A stretch of DNA of 32,750 nt, from contig NZ_SNUB01000036.1 in the NCBI RefSeq assembly GCF_004378355.1, positions 1 to 32,750 on the forward strand, written 5' to 3'. Shown here piece after piece: positions 8,736 through 17,171 of this stretch; position 1 is the first letter of the stretch; each line of letters opens with the position of its first letter. The notes beneath the pieces are model-generated. The model had not been told where the DNA came from and did no database searches. It worked only from the letters and a program-made list of their open reading frames with translations. The stretch comes from Psychromonas algicola (GTDB lineage: Bacteria > Pseudomonadota > Gammaproteobacteria > Enterobacterales > Psychromonadaceae). The translations under genes were made by a program, and so were the position numbers.

Positions 8736-10105
8736 AGATATCTAAAGATGATTTAGAAATGGCTGATGACGTTTACGGTGCAATGTTAACACAAACACCA
8801 ACCGCACAACGTTTAACTGTATGGGCCCTTAGTGCTTTATTCTTCTGCTTTTTTGTATGGGCTTATTTTGCTGAGCTTGACCGTGTAACCCGTGGAGAAG
8901 GAAAAGTGGTTCCTTCTTCTCAAGTGCAAATTATACAAAGTTTGGATGGCGGTATTTTACAAGAATTGTATGTCACAGAGGGAATGTCAGTGACTAAAGA
9001 TCAGCCTTTAGCGCGTATTGATGACACTCGCTTCCGTTCTGATATGGCACAACAAACGCAAGAAGTAGATGCATTAAGAGCTGATGTTATCCGTTTACGT
9101 GCTGAATTAAGCAGTATTTTAGTCGCAGATGTAAAAAACTGGAAATTACAAATAAAAATACAGAAAAAGGAACTACAATTCCCTAAAGATTTACAAATTA
9201 CCGCGCCAACGCTTGTTCAACGTCAACAAGATGAATATTTAGGACGTCTTAGTAACCTTGAAAATCAGGTTGCAATTCAGGCTCAACAAATCACTCAACG
9301 AGAGCAAGAAATTATAGAAGTTGAATCAAAAATTGAAACATTAGTTAATGGTCTTCAATTAGCGAATAGAGAATTAGAATTAACAAGGCCATTAGCAGAA
9401 AGAAATATCGTCCCTGAAGTTGAATTATTAAAGCTGCAACGTACGACTAATGATTTAGAAGGCGAATTAAATAGTTTACGTTTAGTTATTCCTAAACATG
9501 AATCAGCACTGGAAGAGTCAGTTTTAAAACGTCGAGAATTAGTACTTAAATATAGGGCTGATGCTCGTGCTCAACTAAACGAAAAACAAGGCTTTTTATC
9601 TCGTATTACCGAAGCGCAAGTCGGTGTGCAAGACAAAGTAAGTAAAGCGCTTATTATTTCTCCTGTAGTGGGGACTGTTAAAACGTTACATATAAATACA
9701 TTAGGTGGGGTAGTTAAGCCTGGGCAAGTTTTATTAGAAATTGTACCAACAGAAGATAAATTATTAATTGAAGCAAAAATTCTTCCTAAAGATATTGCAT
9801 TTATTCGTGTCGGTTTAACAGCACGAGTAAAAATAACGGCTTATGACTTTACACGTTATGGAGGACTAGAAGGAGTGGTTGAACAAATTAGTGCTGATAC
9901 CACGCAGGATGAAGAAGGAAATAGTTACTACATCGTCAGGATAAGAACAATCGAATCGAATATGAATCGTAAAAACAAAGAAGATATGCCAATTATTCCA
10001 GGCATGCTGACAAGTGTGGATATTATGATAAGTAAACGGACAGTACTTGAATATATGTTAAACCCTATATTACGAGCAAAAGAAATGGCTCTGCGCGAAT
10101 ATTAA
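8732..10105 (+). CDS. lapC: HlyD/LapC-family periplasmic adaptor of the adhesin exporter
   Basis: Membrane fusion protein linking the ABC transporter to the outer-membrane channel. The N-terminus is cytoplasmic, with one membrane segment (about residues 28-48, rich in L/F/W). A lipoyl/barrel strand follows (GEGKVVPSSQVQIIQSLDGG, ~60-80), then long helices rich in Gln/Glu/Leu (~95-290) forming the coiled-coil hairpin, then the returning barrel half with an SPVVGTVKTL strand and a GGVVKPGQVLLEIVP strand, as in HlyD. The length of 457 residues is normal. It starts with ATGA overlapping the lapB stop, indicating translational coupling. Confidence 0.94.
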   Translation: MKISKDDLEMADDVYGAMLTQTPTAQRLTVWALSALFFCFFVWAYFAELDRVTRGEGKVVPSSQVQIIQSLDGGILQELYVTEGMSVTKDQPLARIDDTRFRSDMAQQTQEVDALRADVIRLRAELSSILVADVKNWKLQIKIQKKELQFPKDLQITAPTLVQRQQDEYLGRLSNLENQVAIQAQQITQREQEIIEVESKIETLVNGLQLANRELELTRPLAERNIVPEVELLKLQRTTNDLEGELNSLRLVIPKHESALEESVLKRRELVLKYRADARAQLNEKQGFLSRITEAQVGVQDKVSKALIISPVVGTVKTLHINTLGGVVKPGQVLLEIVPTEDKLLIEAKILPKDIAFIRVGLTARVKITAYDFTRYGGLEGVVEQISADTTQDEEGNSYYIVRIRTIESNMNRKNKEDMPIIPGMLTSVDIMISKRTVLEYMLNPILRAKEMALREY

Positions 10106-10135
10106 GAATTATTATGAAAAAAATACGGACATAAG

Positions 10136-11515
10136 ATGAAATCTTTGAAATTTAAAAAAGCTAACAAAACAGTAATTGCTGCTTTCTGCTCATTAGCATT
10201 GCTTCCTTCAATGGCTAATAGTCAATCGCTAGAGCAAGCGGTTGCATATACTTTGGACGGACACCCTGAAATAAGAGCTGCTTTTACTCGTTTTAAAGTC
10301 AATGAAGAACAGATAGGGCAAGCAAAATCGGGATATTTACCTACGCTTGATTTTACTGGTGGTATTGGTTACGAATACACTGATAGTCCTAGTACTCGAA
10401 GTGATACAAGTAGTGATAGTGACACTGAAAGCTTAATAAGACGCGAACTTGGATTAAGTTTGAGACAAAACTTGTTTACTGGCTTTGGAACCAGCAGTGA
10501 AGTGGATCGAACCAGTTATGCTACTAGTGCCGAACAATGGCGTTTACAATCTTTGGCTGAAGATATTACTTTAGAAGTTATACGAGTTTACGTTGATCTT
10601 ATTCGCACCAAAGAGCTAGTGAGTTTGTCGGAAAGAAATTTACAGTCGCATATTGATATCCAAAAGCAAATTAAAGAGCGTACTGATTCTGGTTTCAGCA
10701 GTAAAGCGGACTTATCACAAATTGATGGGCGTTTAGCTAATGCACAATCTAATTTAATTGCGGCAAAAAATAACTATCTAGACAGCAGAACACGATTTTA
10801 TACAGTTGTCGATCAAGCTCCAGAGAAGTTAGTTATTCCTGTGCCAGATGCAAGCATGTTACCAAAAAGTGAGAAAGAAGGACTGGAAATAGCACTGCGT
10901 TCTCATCCTGCAATTTCCGCTTCAAGCAATGATATTTTGTCTGCTGCTGCGCAATATGAAAGTTCTAAATCAATTTACTACCCTGAAGTTAATATTGAGA
11001 TAGACACTAATCTCAATAACAATGTTGATGGAAGTGAAGGTGATAATAATGACTTAACTGCCATGTTACGTTTTAGATATAACCTTTTTTCCGGTGGTAA
11101 AGATAGTGCCTTCACGAGAGAAACTGCTTATCGATTTAATGAAGCAAAAGCATTAAATATGAGCGCTCATCGAGACGTTAAAGAAGGTTTTATTTTATCT
11201 TGGAATGCTTTTGAATTATTAAATGAGCAAAAGAAATACATACAAATGCATGTTGTAGCTTCGAAAGATACACAAGCAGACTACAAAGAACAGTTTAAAA
11301 TCGGGCAACGTAGTCTACTTGATTTACTGGATACTGAAAATGAGTTATTCCAGGCTCGTCGTGATTTTTTAGAAGCTGAATTCTCTGAAATAACAGCCCA
11401 ATATCGTATATTGCATTCAATGGGCATTTTATTAGATGCATTACGTGTTACTCGTCCAGAAAGCTGGAAAGGCGAAACGGAACTAGTAGGAGGAGTTTAC
11501 TATGAAGAAAACTAG
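10136..11515 (+). CDS. lapE: TolC-family outer-membrane channel (LapE/AggA)
   Basis: Outer-membrane exit duct of the type I system. An N-terminal signal peptide (charged start, then AAFCSLALLPSMANS; cleavage near residue 29) leads into the first TolC repeat, SLEQAV...HPEIRAA. The duplicated OEP fold shows as two helix-rich halves, with LRQNLFTGFGTSSEV (~110-125) and the matching LRFRYNLFSGGKDSAFTRET (~305-325) at equivalent positions. The family motif IGQRSLLDLLDTENELFQAR lies near 385-405. Length (459) is normal. Its last codons overlap the lipoprotein gene by 14 bp, so the two are co-expressed. In P. fluorescens LapE also retains the adhesin at the surface until LapG cuts it. Confidence 0.94.
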   Translation: MKSLKFKKANKTVIAAFCSLALLPSMANSQSLEQAVAYTLDGHPEIRAAFTRFKVNEEQIGQAKSGYLPTLDFTGGIGYEYTDSPSTRSDTSSDSDTESLIRRELGLSLRQNLFTGFGTSSEVDRTSYATSAEQWRLQSLAEDITLEVIRVYVDLIRTKELVSLSERNLQSHIDIQKQIKERTDSGFSSKADLSQIDGRLANAQSNLIAAKNNYLDSRTRFYTVVDQAPEKLVIPVPDASMLPKSEKEGLEIALRSHPAISASSNDILSAAAQYESSKSIYYPEVNIEIDTNLNNNVDGSEGDNNDLTAMLRFRYNLFSGGKDSAFTRETAYRFNEAKALNMSAHRDVKEGFILSWNAFELLNEQKKYIQMHVVASKDTQADYKEQFKIGQRSLLDLLDTENELFQARRDFLEAEFSEITAQYRILHSMGILLDALRVTRPESWKGETELVGGVYYEEN

Positions 11516-12107
11516 TTTATTAGCTGTTGTTCTACTATTAAGTGGATGTTCATTTTCTGCAGTAGAAATGGTAGATCAAGCAACAATTCAAAAATATGAT
11601 TTATCTGATCCTGAAAATGATGGTGTGATTTCAGCGCGTGATGCTTGTCCAGATACTTTTTCTGGTGCGAATATAAATAATAATGGTTGTGCCCAAGAAA
11701 CCGTAGAAAAAATACGTCGTGAATTGATGATTAATTTTGATAGCGGGTCTGCGGAAGTAAAGAGTAAATATTATTCTGAAATTAAAGATCTTGCTAACTT
11801 TCTTAATCAATATCCGACTGTAAGTGTAACTATCGAAGGGCATACCAGTATTGTTGGCGATGCGAGATATAATAAAAAGTTATCTTTACAGCGTGCAGAT
11901 GCAATTAAATTACTACTCGTTAATAAATATGGCATTAAAAATAGCCGCGTTAAGGCGATTGGTTATGGTGAAGAAAAACCTCTATTAAAAGGTGATAGTG
12001 AATATGTACATGCTAAGAATAGGCGTATTGTTGCAGAAATATTTGGTGAGAAAAAAATCAAAGATTTAAAATGGACCATTTATAGCGTCGATCAGGGCAA
12101 AAAGTAG
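11502..12107 (+). CDS. OmpA-like lipoprotein of the adhesin operon
   Basis: The N-terminus is a lipoprotein signal with lipobox LLSGC (Cys16) and Ser at +2, predicting outer-membrane attachment. A short acidic loop, DPENDGVISARDACPDT, resembles a thrombospondin-type-3 calcium loop. The C-terminal half is an OmpA peptidoglycan-binding domain, with MINFDSGSAEVK, IEGHTS (from ~111), a NKKLSLQRADAIK helix and GYGEEKPL. Genes of this kind sit between the TolC gene and lapG in Shewanella bpf operons. A role anchoring the exporter or tethered adhesin to the cell wall is inference. It starts inside the end of the TolC gene behind GTAGGAGGAG, a strong ribosome site. Confidence 0.88.
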   Translation: MKKTSLLAVVLLLSGCSFSAVEMVDQATIQKYDLSDPENDGVISARDACPDTFSGANINNNGCAQETVEKIRRELMINFDSGSAEVKSKYYSEIKDLANFLNQYPTVSVTIEGHTSIVGDARYNKKLSLQRADAIKLLLVNKYGIKNSRVKAIGYGEEKPLLKGDSEYVHAKNRRIVAEIFGEKKIKDLKWTIYSVDQGKK

Positions 12108-12117
12108 TGATTAATTG

Positions 12118-12810
12118 ATGCCTAAAATAGCTTCCACACTAAAAACATCTGTTCTGATGAGCTTATTTGCATGTTTAAGTACTTCGTATTTACATGCAGC
12201 TGTCCCATCGGCGATGAATAGTGAAAAAGTGGTGGCTGTTTTACAAAGTAATTATGGTGATCGTGCTGCTAAACGAGGTCAAGCTTGGGTAAACCTACTT
12301 CAAGGTGACTATTCAAATGATCAAATAAAGCTGCAAAGTACTAATCAATTCTTCAATCAATTGCAATTCACTACAGATCAAAAGTTATGGGGTGAAAGTA
12401 ATTATTGGGCAACACCTGTTGAGTTTATTGGTGCTAATGCGGGGGATTGTGAAGACTTCGCCGTTGCCAAATATTTTAGTTTGTTATCTTTAGGCATAGC
12501 TGATGAGAAATTACGTATTATCATGGTTAAAGCGTTAACACTTAACCAGTATCATATGGTATTAGCTTATTACGAAACACCTGCTTCGGAGCCATTAATT
12601 TTAGATAATATCGATGGTCAAATAAAACTAGCAAGTAAACGACAAGATTTAATACCTGTATATAGCTTTAACGGTAAGCAGTTATGGTTAAACAATGAAA
12701 AAAGACAAGGTGTAGTGGCTGGGAAACCAACCAGACTCAAACGTTGGAATGATTTAAATCATCGCATGGGCCTTGACCACTTAAGACAACCAGTTACAGT
12801 AATGGAGTAA
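12118..12810 (+). CDS. lapG: LapG: calcium-dependent periplasmic cysteine protease
   Basis: Transglutaminase-like cysteine proteinase (LapG family) that cuts the adhesin near its N-terminus and releases it. It has a signal peptide (hydrophobic core ending TSYLHA, cleavage near residue 27). The triad is visible as Cys111 in GDCEDFA, His146 in YHMVLAYY and Asp163 in LDNIDG; the 17-residue His-Asp spacing matches characterised LapG. Asp110 and Glu112 flank the Cys, as do the calcium-binding residues of P. fluorescens LapG. I chose ATG 12118; a TTG three bases earlier is also possible, and neither has a strong ribosome site. The gene starts 10 bp after the lipoprotein stop and ends 7 bp before lapD. 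The target motif cannot be checked because the adhesin N-terminus is off-window. Confidence 0.93.
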   Translation: MPKIASTLKTSVLMSLFACLSTSYLHAAVPSAMNSEKVVAVLQSNYGDRAAKRGQAWVNLLQGDYSNDQIKLQSTNQFFNQLQFTTDQKLWGESNYWATPVEFIGANAGDCEDFAVAKYFSLLSLGIADEKLRIIMVKALTLNQYHMVLAYYETPASEPLILDNIDGQIKLASKRQDLIPVYSFNGKQLWLNNEKRQGVVAGKPTRLKRWNDLNHRMGLDHLRQPVTVME

Positions 12811-12817
12811 TTTATTT

Positions 12818-14755
12818 ATGACCCTGTTTAATCAGATCCGATCCTTTTTATTTGGACTATTTTTATTAGTGATGTTTAGTTTGGTTTATTTCCAATTTAC
12901 CCAAACTAAAGAGTTCATGGATACACAAATTGAGTCCGATTTAAATAATACTACTCATGCATTAAGCTTGATGTTAAAACCACATCTTGAAACTGGTGAC
13001 ATTGCCGCTGCAGAAACGGTTATTAATGTGATATTTGAAGGTGGCTTTTATAAAAAAGTCAGTCTGACTTGGTTATCAGATCAAACTACTCAAAAATGGG
13101 AAAATCCAATACTAGTGGATGGTGTACCTGATTGGTTCCTTGCATTAGACTTATTCGAACAAAAAAACACAACAAGCACCATTAATAATGGCTGGATGCA
13201 GTTAGCCACACTAGAGATTGAAGCAAACCCTGCTATTGGTTATCGTCAATTATGGAATGTAATGAGCGATACATTATTGATTTTATTTGCTTTACTTGTC
13301 GCTTCATTGATTGTCTTACAATTACGTTTAACTAAAATATTGACGCCATTGCATCGTGTTGCTGCACAGGCCAAGTTAATTGCCAAACGTGAATTCCAAC
13401 CAGACTTAGCGTTGCCTAAAACAACTGAACTAAAAGAAGTGGTTTTAGCTATGAACAGTATGTCTAAACAACTTCAAAATGTATTTTCACAGCTAGATAA
13501 AGAAGTTGTGACTCTGAAAAATGATAAATTAACAGATAGTGTTTCACAGTTACCGAACCGTTTATTCTTGAATGCTCAACTTCAAAGTTGGATTTCCGAT
13601 CCTGGTTACGGCGGTGTGTTAATTGCAAGATTAGATTGGTTAGAAAGTATTCATAAAGAATTAGGATACCAAGTCAGAGATAATACGATTAAGGTATTAG
13701 CTAAAGAGATGCAAGAAACTTTACCAAGTATTGCTCCTTGTGTTATTGCACGAATTTCAAAAAGAGAGTTTGCATTCTTAGTCACTAAAGCGACTTCTGA
13801 GCAACTAAAAGTATATTTACAGAGCTTAATCCGATTAATCAATCAAGCAAGACAAAATACACATGCAACAAGCCAAGGTTTTGCTATTGGTATGGCATCT
13901 CGCACCGAAGATATTACTGCGTCTCAATTACTTGCGAATGCTGATAGTGCACTAAAACAAGCATTGGAAGAAGACAAAGTTAGTCATTATTACCAAAGTG
14001 ATGCGAAACAGGGGATTACTATTTCGCAGTGGCAAGAGCACTTACAAGAAGCCATTGAAAAAAGACAATTCTTATTGCAATGGCATCCTGCAATTGGCTT
14101 TAAAAACAATAAAATTTTACACCGTGAAATCTATACACGATTAGATATTAATGGTGAAATCATACGAGCAGCGCAATTTATGCCTAATATCGAGCATTTG
14201 GCGTTAGGCTGTCAATTTGATAAGTCTTTATTAGAAGCTATTTCTGCCAGTCCAATTATTCTTTCAAATCAACAGCGAGTGGCGATTAATCTTACTCAAG
14301 ATAGTATTATTGATAATGCATTTAATATTTGGTTGGACTTATTCTTGAGCCGACAAACTGACGCAACTCAATTTTATTTTGAAATACGTGAAAGCACGGT
14401 ACTAATTCATCCAGAAGAAAGTCTTCACTTTGCTAACATTATCAAAGATCATGGAGCTCACATTGGTATTGATAATTGTGGACGTGAAATGGGCTCATTA
14501 ATTTACTTACAAATCATTAAACCTCATTATGTTAAATTAGATCAATCATTATCATGTAACCCTAAAAGCAAAATGGAAATGGGGGATTTACAAGAACAAC
14601 TTGAATTAACCCATGCAGTTATTAAGACTGCACTTGGTTTAGATATTGAAGTGATTATTACTGGTATTGAAGACAATGAGCAATTAGATATTGTGAGTGA
14701 ATTACAAGCAACAGGATATCAAGGCTTTATTACTGCACCAAGTGACATTAACTAA
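12818..14755 (+). CDS. lapD: LapD: c-di-GMP receptor controlling LapG
   Basis: Inner-membrane signal protein. Layout: TM1 (~7-26), periplasmic LapD/MoxY-type sensor (~30-148), TM2 (~152-172), HAMP (~173-225), GGDEF-like (~235-375) and EAL-like (~400-645) domains. Both enzyme domains look dead. The GGDEF position reads SKREF (314-318), the EAL position reads EIY (437-439), and the DDFG loop is IDNCGREMGSL (~551-561). This fits a receptor that binds c-di-GMP without making or cutting it. Trp126 in the periplasmic output strand (NNGWMQL) matches, in number and context, the LapG-contacting Trp125 of P. fluorescens LapD. At high c-di-GMP it is expected to hold LapG; at low c-di-GMP to let it go. 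Confidence 0.93.
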   Translation: MTLFNQIRSFLFGLFLLVMFSLVYFQFTQTKEFMDTQIESDLNNTTHALSLMLKPHLETGDIAAAETVINVIFEGGFYKKVSLTWLSDQTTQKWENPILVDGVPDWFLALDLFEQKNTTSTINNGWMQLATLEIEANPAIGYRQLWNVMSDTLLILFALLVASLIVLQLRLTKILTPLHRVAAQAKLIAKREFQPDLALPKTTELKEVVLAMNSMSKQLQNVFSQLDKEVVTLKNDKLTDSVSQLPNRLFLNAQLQSWISDPGYGGVLIARLDWLESIHKELGYQVRDNTIKVLAKEMQETLPSIAPCVIARISKREFAFLVTKATSEQLKVYLQSLIRLINQARQNTHATSQGFAIGMASRTEDITASQLLANADSALKQALEEDKVSHYYQSDAKQGITISQWQEHLQEAIEKRQFLLQWHPAIGFKNNKILHREIYTRLDINGEIIRAAQFMPNIEHLALGCQFDKSLLEAISASPIILSNQQRVAINLTQDSIIDNAFNIWLDLFLSRQTDATQFYFEIRESTVLIHPEESLHFANIIKDHGAHIGIDNCGREMGSLIYLQIIKPHYVKLDQSLSCNPKSKMEMGDLQEQLELTHAVIKTALGLDIEVIITGIEDNEQLDIVSELQATGYQGFITAPSDIN

Positions 14756-14784
14756 ACGACTTGGCGCAGCTCAATAAACTTACT

Positions 14785-15318
14785 TTATTTTAATAAGTTT
14801 GCGTGTTGCATTTTAAATTTTTGAAATTTAGGTGCAACTACTGCCATGCAGTATCCCTGTTCTGGGTTCTTCAGGTAATAACCCTGATGGTAATCTTCTG
14901 CTGCATAAAAGGGTTGAGCCGCTTCTACTGAAGTAACGACATCTTTATCGAACAGTTTTTGTTGGTTGAGATCTTGAATTAAATCTAAGGCTATTTTTTG
15001 TTGTTGTTCATTTTGATAAAAAATGGCTGAGCGATATTGTGTACCGATATCGTTCCCTTGGCGATTAACTTGTGTCGCATCATGTACACTAAAGAACAAA
15101 TGTAACAATTGAGTGAAATCGATTTCACTATTATCAAAGGTTACTTTAACTACTTCAACGTGTCCTGTTTTACCTGTACAAACTGTTTCATAGTCAGCAT
15201 CTTCTTGCTTGCCACCACAATACCCAGAAATTGCACTCGTAACGCCTTTTATTTGGTTAAAAGCGGCTTCTACACACCAGAAACACCCTCCACCGATAAT
15301 CATATTTTCCTGTGCCAT
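14785..15318 (-). CDS. msrA: Peptide methionine sulfoxide reductase MsrA
   Basis: Repairs S-methionine sulfoxide in oxidised proteins. The catalytic motif GGCFWCVEAAF is near the N-terminus with the reactive Cys at residue 12. Family motifs YCGGKQEDADYETVCTGKTGHVE, FFSVHDATQVNRQGNDIGTQYRS and DYHQGYYLKNP follow in order (each partly quoted). Length (177) is typical of the short MsrA form. AAGGAGA precedes the ATG. It converges with lapD and diverges from nrdR, so it is its own transcription unit; no oxidative-stress operator was recognised. Confidence 0.96.
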   Translation of the reverse strand: MAQENMIIGGGCFWCVEAAFNQIKGVTSAISGYCGGKQEDADYETVCTGKTGHVEVVKVTFDNSEIDFTQLLHLFFSVHDATQVNRQGNDIGTQYRSAIFYQNEQQQKIALDLIQDLNQQKLFDKDVVTSVEAAQPFYAAEDYHQGYYLKNPEQGYCMAVVAPKFQKFKMQHANLLK

Positions 15319-15482
15319 TGTGTCTCCTTAAAAATTTTGAAAAAAATGTTATTTTTATAACCTCAAATATCACCGATAAAATGTTATTTAGGGTTGAAAA
15401 TATGTTAAATTAAGCACCTATTTTAGCCTCATAACTAGAATTGATGCTAATGCTTATTTAAAGTCTAAATTAATAAAGTCGT

Positions 15483-15507
15483 AGGAGGCAATAAATTCCT
15501 CCTTTTA
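15483..15507 (+). terminator. Small GGAGG/CCTCC hairpin upstream of nrdR
   Basis: AGGAGG (15483-15488) pairs with CCTCCT (15498-15503) across a 9 nt loop and is followed by TTTT. It ends ~30 bp before nrdR. It could be a weak terminator or leader hairpin for the nrdR-rib operon. The T tract is short. Confidence 0.35.
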
Positions 15508-15534
15508 ACCGTTTTTCCAATAGAGATATACGCT

Positions 15535-15984
15535 ATGTTTTGTCCTTTTTGCAGTGCTCAAGATACAAAAGTAATTGATTCTCGACTTGTTTCGGAAGGC
15601 TCTCAAGTTCGTCGCCGTCGACTGTGTAATGAATGTAACGAAAGGTTTACGACTTTTGAATTAGCAGAATTAATTATGCCGCGCTTAATCAAATCAGATG
15701 GAAGCCGTGAACCATTTAATGAAGAAAAATTATTAGTGGGTATTAACACTGCTCTAGAAAAGCGTCCTGTAAGTATTGAAGCCGTTGAAAATGCTGTCAA
15801 TAAATTAAAATCTACATTACGTGCTACTGGTGAGCGAGAAGTCCCTTCTAAAATGGTAGGGGAATTAGTGATGGAATTACTTAAGAGCTTAGATAAAGTT
15901 GCTTATATTCGTTTTGCTTCGGTTTATCGTGCCTTTGAAGATATCAAAGAATTTGGTGAAGAAATTGCCAAACTAAGTGACTAA
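15535..15984 (+). CDS. nrdR: Transcriptional repressor NrdR
   Basis: ATP/dATP-sensing repressor of ribonucleotide reductase operons. The N-terminal zinc ribbon has Cys3, Cys6, Cys31 and Cys34, with the basic run VRRRRLC between. The ATP-cone domain follows (residues ~47-137; [20 protein letters not shown] onward). Length (149) is exact for the family. The position just upstream of ribD is the standard gammaproteobacterial arrangement. Confidence 0.98.
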   Translation: MFCPFCSAQDTKVIDSRLVSEGSQVRRRRLCNECNERFTTFELAELIMPRLIKSDGSREPFNEEKLLVGINTALEKRPVSIEAVENAVNKLKSTLRATGEREVPSKMVGELVMELLKSLDKVAYIRFASVYRAFEDIKEFGEEIAKLSD

Positions 15985-16030
15985 GAGCTCACTTAAACTA
16001 TTAAATTCACCACCTAAAAGTATCAGAATC

Positions 16031-17170
16031 ATGTTATTTACAGAGTTAGATAAAATCCACATGCAACGCGCGATTGAATTAGCTGAGTGTGGTCGTTTTA
16101 CAACATCGCCAAACCCTAATGTCGGTTGTGTGATTGTTAACAATGATATCGTCGTTGGTGAAGGGTTTCATCGTAAAGCGGGGTTAGGGCATGCTGAAGT
16201 GAATGCGTTAGCAATAGCCGGTTCACAGGCAACTCATGCAACCTGTTACGTAACCTTAGAGCCTTGTTCTCACTTCGGTAGAACGCCACCTTGTGCGCTC
16301 GCTTTAGTGAAAGCAGGTGTTAAACGTGTTGTCGTCGCTATGGTTGATCCAAACCCGAAAGTTGCTGGACGTGGTATTGCCATTTTAGAAGAAGCGGGTA
16401 TACAAGTTGATGTTGGTTTGTTGACAGAGCAAGCTGAAGCGCTCAATTTGGGCTTTATCACTCGTATGAAACATAAACGCCCTCGTATTACCGTTAAAAT
16501 GGCATCAAGTCTGGATGGTAAAACAGCACTTAAAAATGGTGTTAGTCAATGGATAACAGGTCCGTCAGCAAGGTCGGATGTTCAATATTACCGCGCTCAA
16601 CAAAGTGCCATCTTAACCGGTGTTGGTACAGTCCTTGCGGATGATCCAAGTTTAAATGTACGTTATCAAGAGCTGCTTAATAGTCCTCGTTTTGATGCAA
16701 ACTTAGTCAGTGAGGAAGATCTACGCCAGCCTATTCGCATCATTTTAGATTCTAATAACCAATTATCTTTACAGGAAAAGCTTTTTACCTTGCCTGGTAA
16801 GGTGATTATTGTTTCTTTAATTGCGCGTGACGTTTCTGGTTTTAAACAACAAACTGCTGAAATTGAACAAATAATAGCTAAAGAAAATCAACAAGGTCGG
16901 ATCGATCTTAATGATTTATTGTCACAGCTAAACGACTATGAAATAAATGACTTATGGATAGAGGCTGGCGCAACATTAGCGGGTGATTTTTTTAACAATG
17001 ACCTAGTTGATGAATTTATTCTCTATCAAGCGACAAAATTAATGGGCGATCAAGGAAGAAACTTAGTAAACTTACCCAACTTTTCAACGATGAACGAGAT
17101 TATCCAATTTAAACTGCATTCAGTGAAGCAGATTGGTGATGATATTCGTCTTATTAACCATCGAGAATAA
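16031..17170 (+). CDS. ribD: RibD: pyrimidine deaminase/reductase of riboflavin synthesis
   Basis: Bifunctional enzyme for steps 2 and 3 of riboflavin synthesis. The N-terminal CMP/dCMP-type deaminase has zinc ligands in GHAEVNALA and PCSHFGRTPPC and the SPNPNVGCVIV core. The C-terminal DHFR-like reductase begins at RPRITVKMASSLDGKTAL with a GVGTVLADDPSLNVR motif. I chose ATG 16031, giving 379 residues and an N-terminus like other RibDs (ELDKIHMQRAIELAE). A GTG at 15977, overlapping the nrdR stop, would add 18 residues without family support. ribE starts two bases after its stop. Confidence 0.96.
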   Translation: MLFTELDKIHMQRAIELAECGRFTTSPNPNVGCVIVNNDIVVGEGFHRKAGLGHAEVNALAIAGSQATHATCYVTLEPCSHFGRTPPCALALVKAGVKRVVVAMVDPNPKVAGRGIAILEEAGIQVDVGLLTEQAEALNLGFITRMKHKRPRITVKMASSLDGKTALKNGVSQWITGPSARSDVQYYRAQQSAILTGVGTVLADDPSLNVRYQELLNSPRFDANLVSEEDLRQPIRIILDSNNQLSLQEKLFTLPGKVIIVSLIARDVSGFKQQTAEIEQIIAKENQQGRIDLNDLLSQLNDYEINDLWIEAGATLAGDFFNNDLVDEFILYQATKLMGDQGRNLVNLPNFSTMNEIIQFKLHSVKQIGDDIRLINHRE

Positions 17171-17171
17171 T

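Noticed and set aside
14776-14800. AAACTTA/TAAGTTT as terminator of lapD
   Set aside because: Short, AT-only stem with a long loop, and its right arm is msrA coding sequence.
15361-15534. FMN (RFN) riboswitch upstream of the riboflavin genes
   Set aside because: No RFN core or multi-stem layout is visible here or before ribD, ribE or ribBA.
17133-17171. Earlier in-frame start for riboflavin synthase
   Set aside because: It lies within ribD; the conserved MFTGI start at 17172 is clear.
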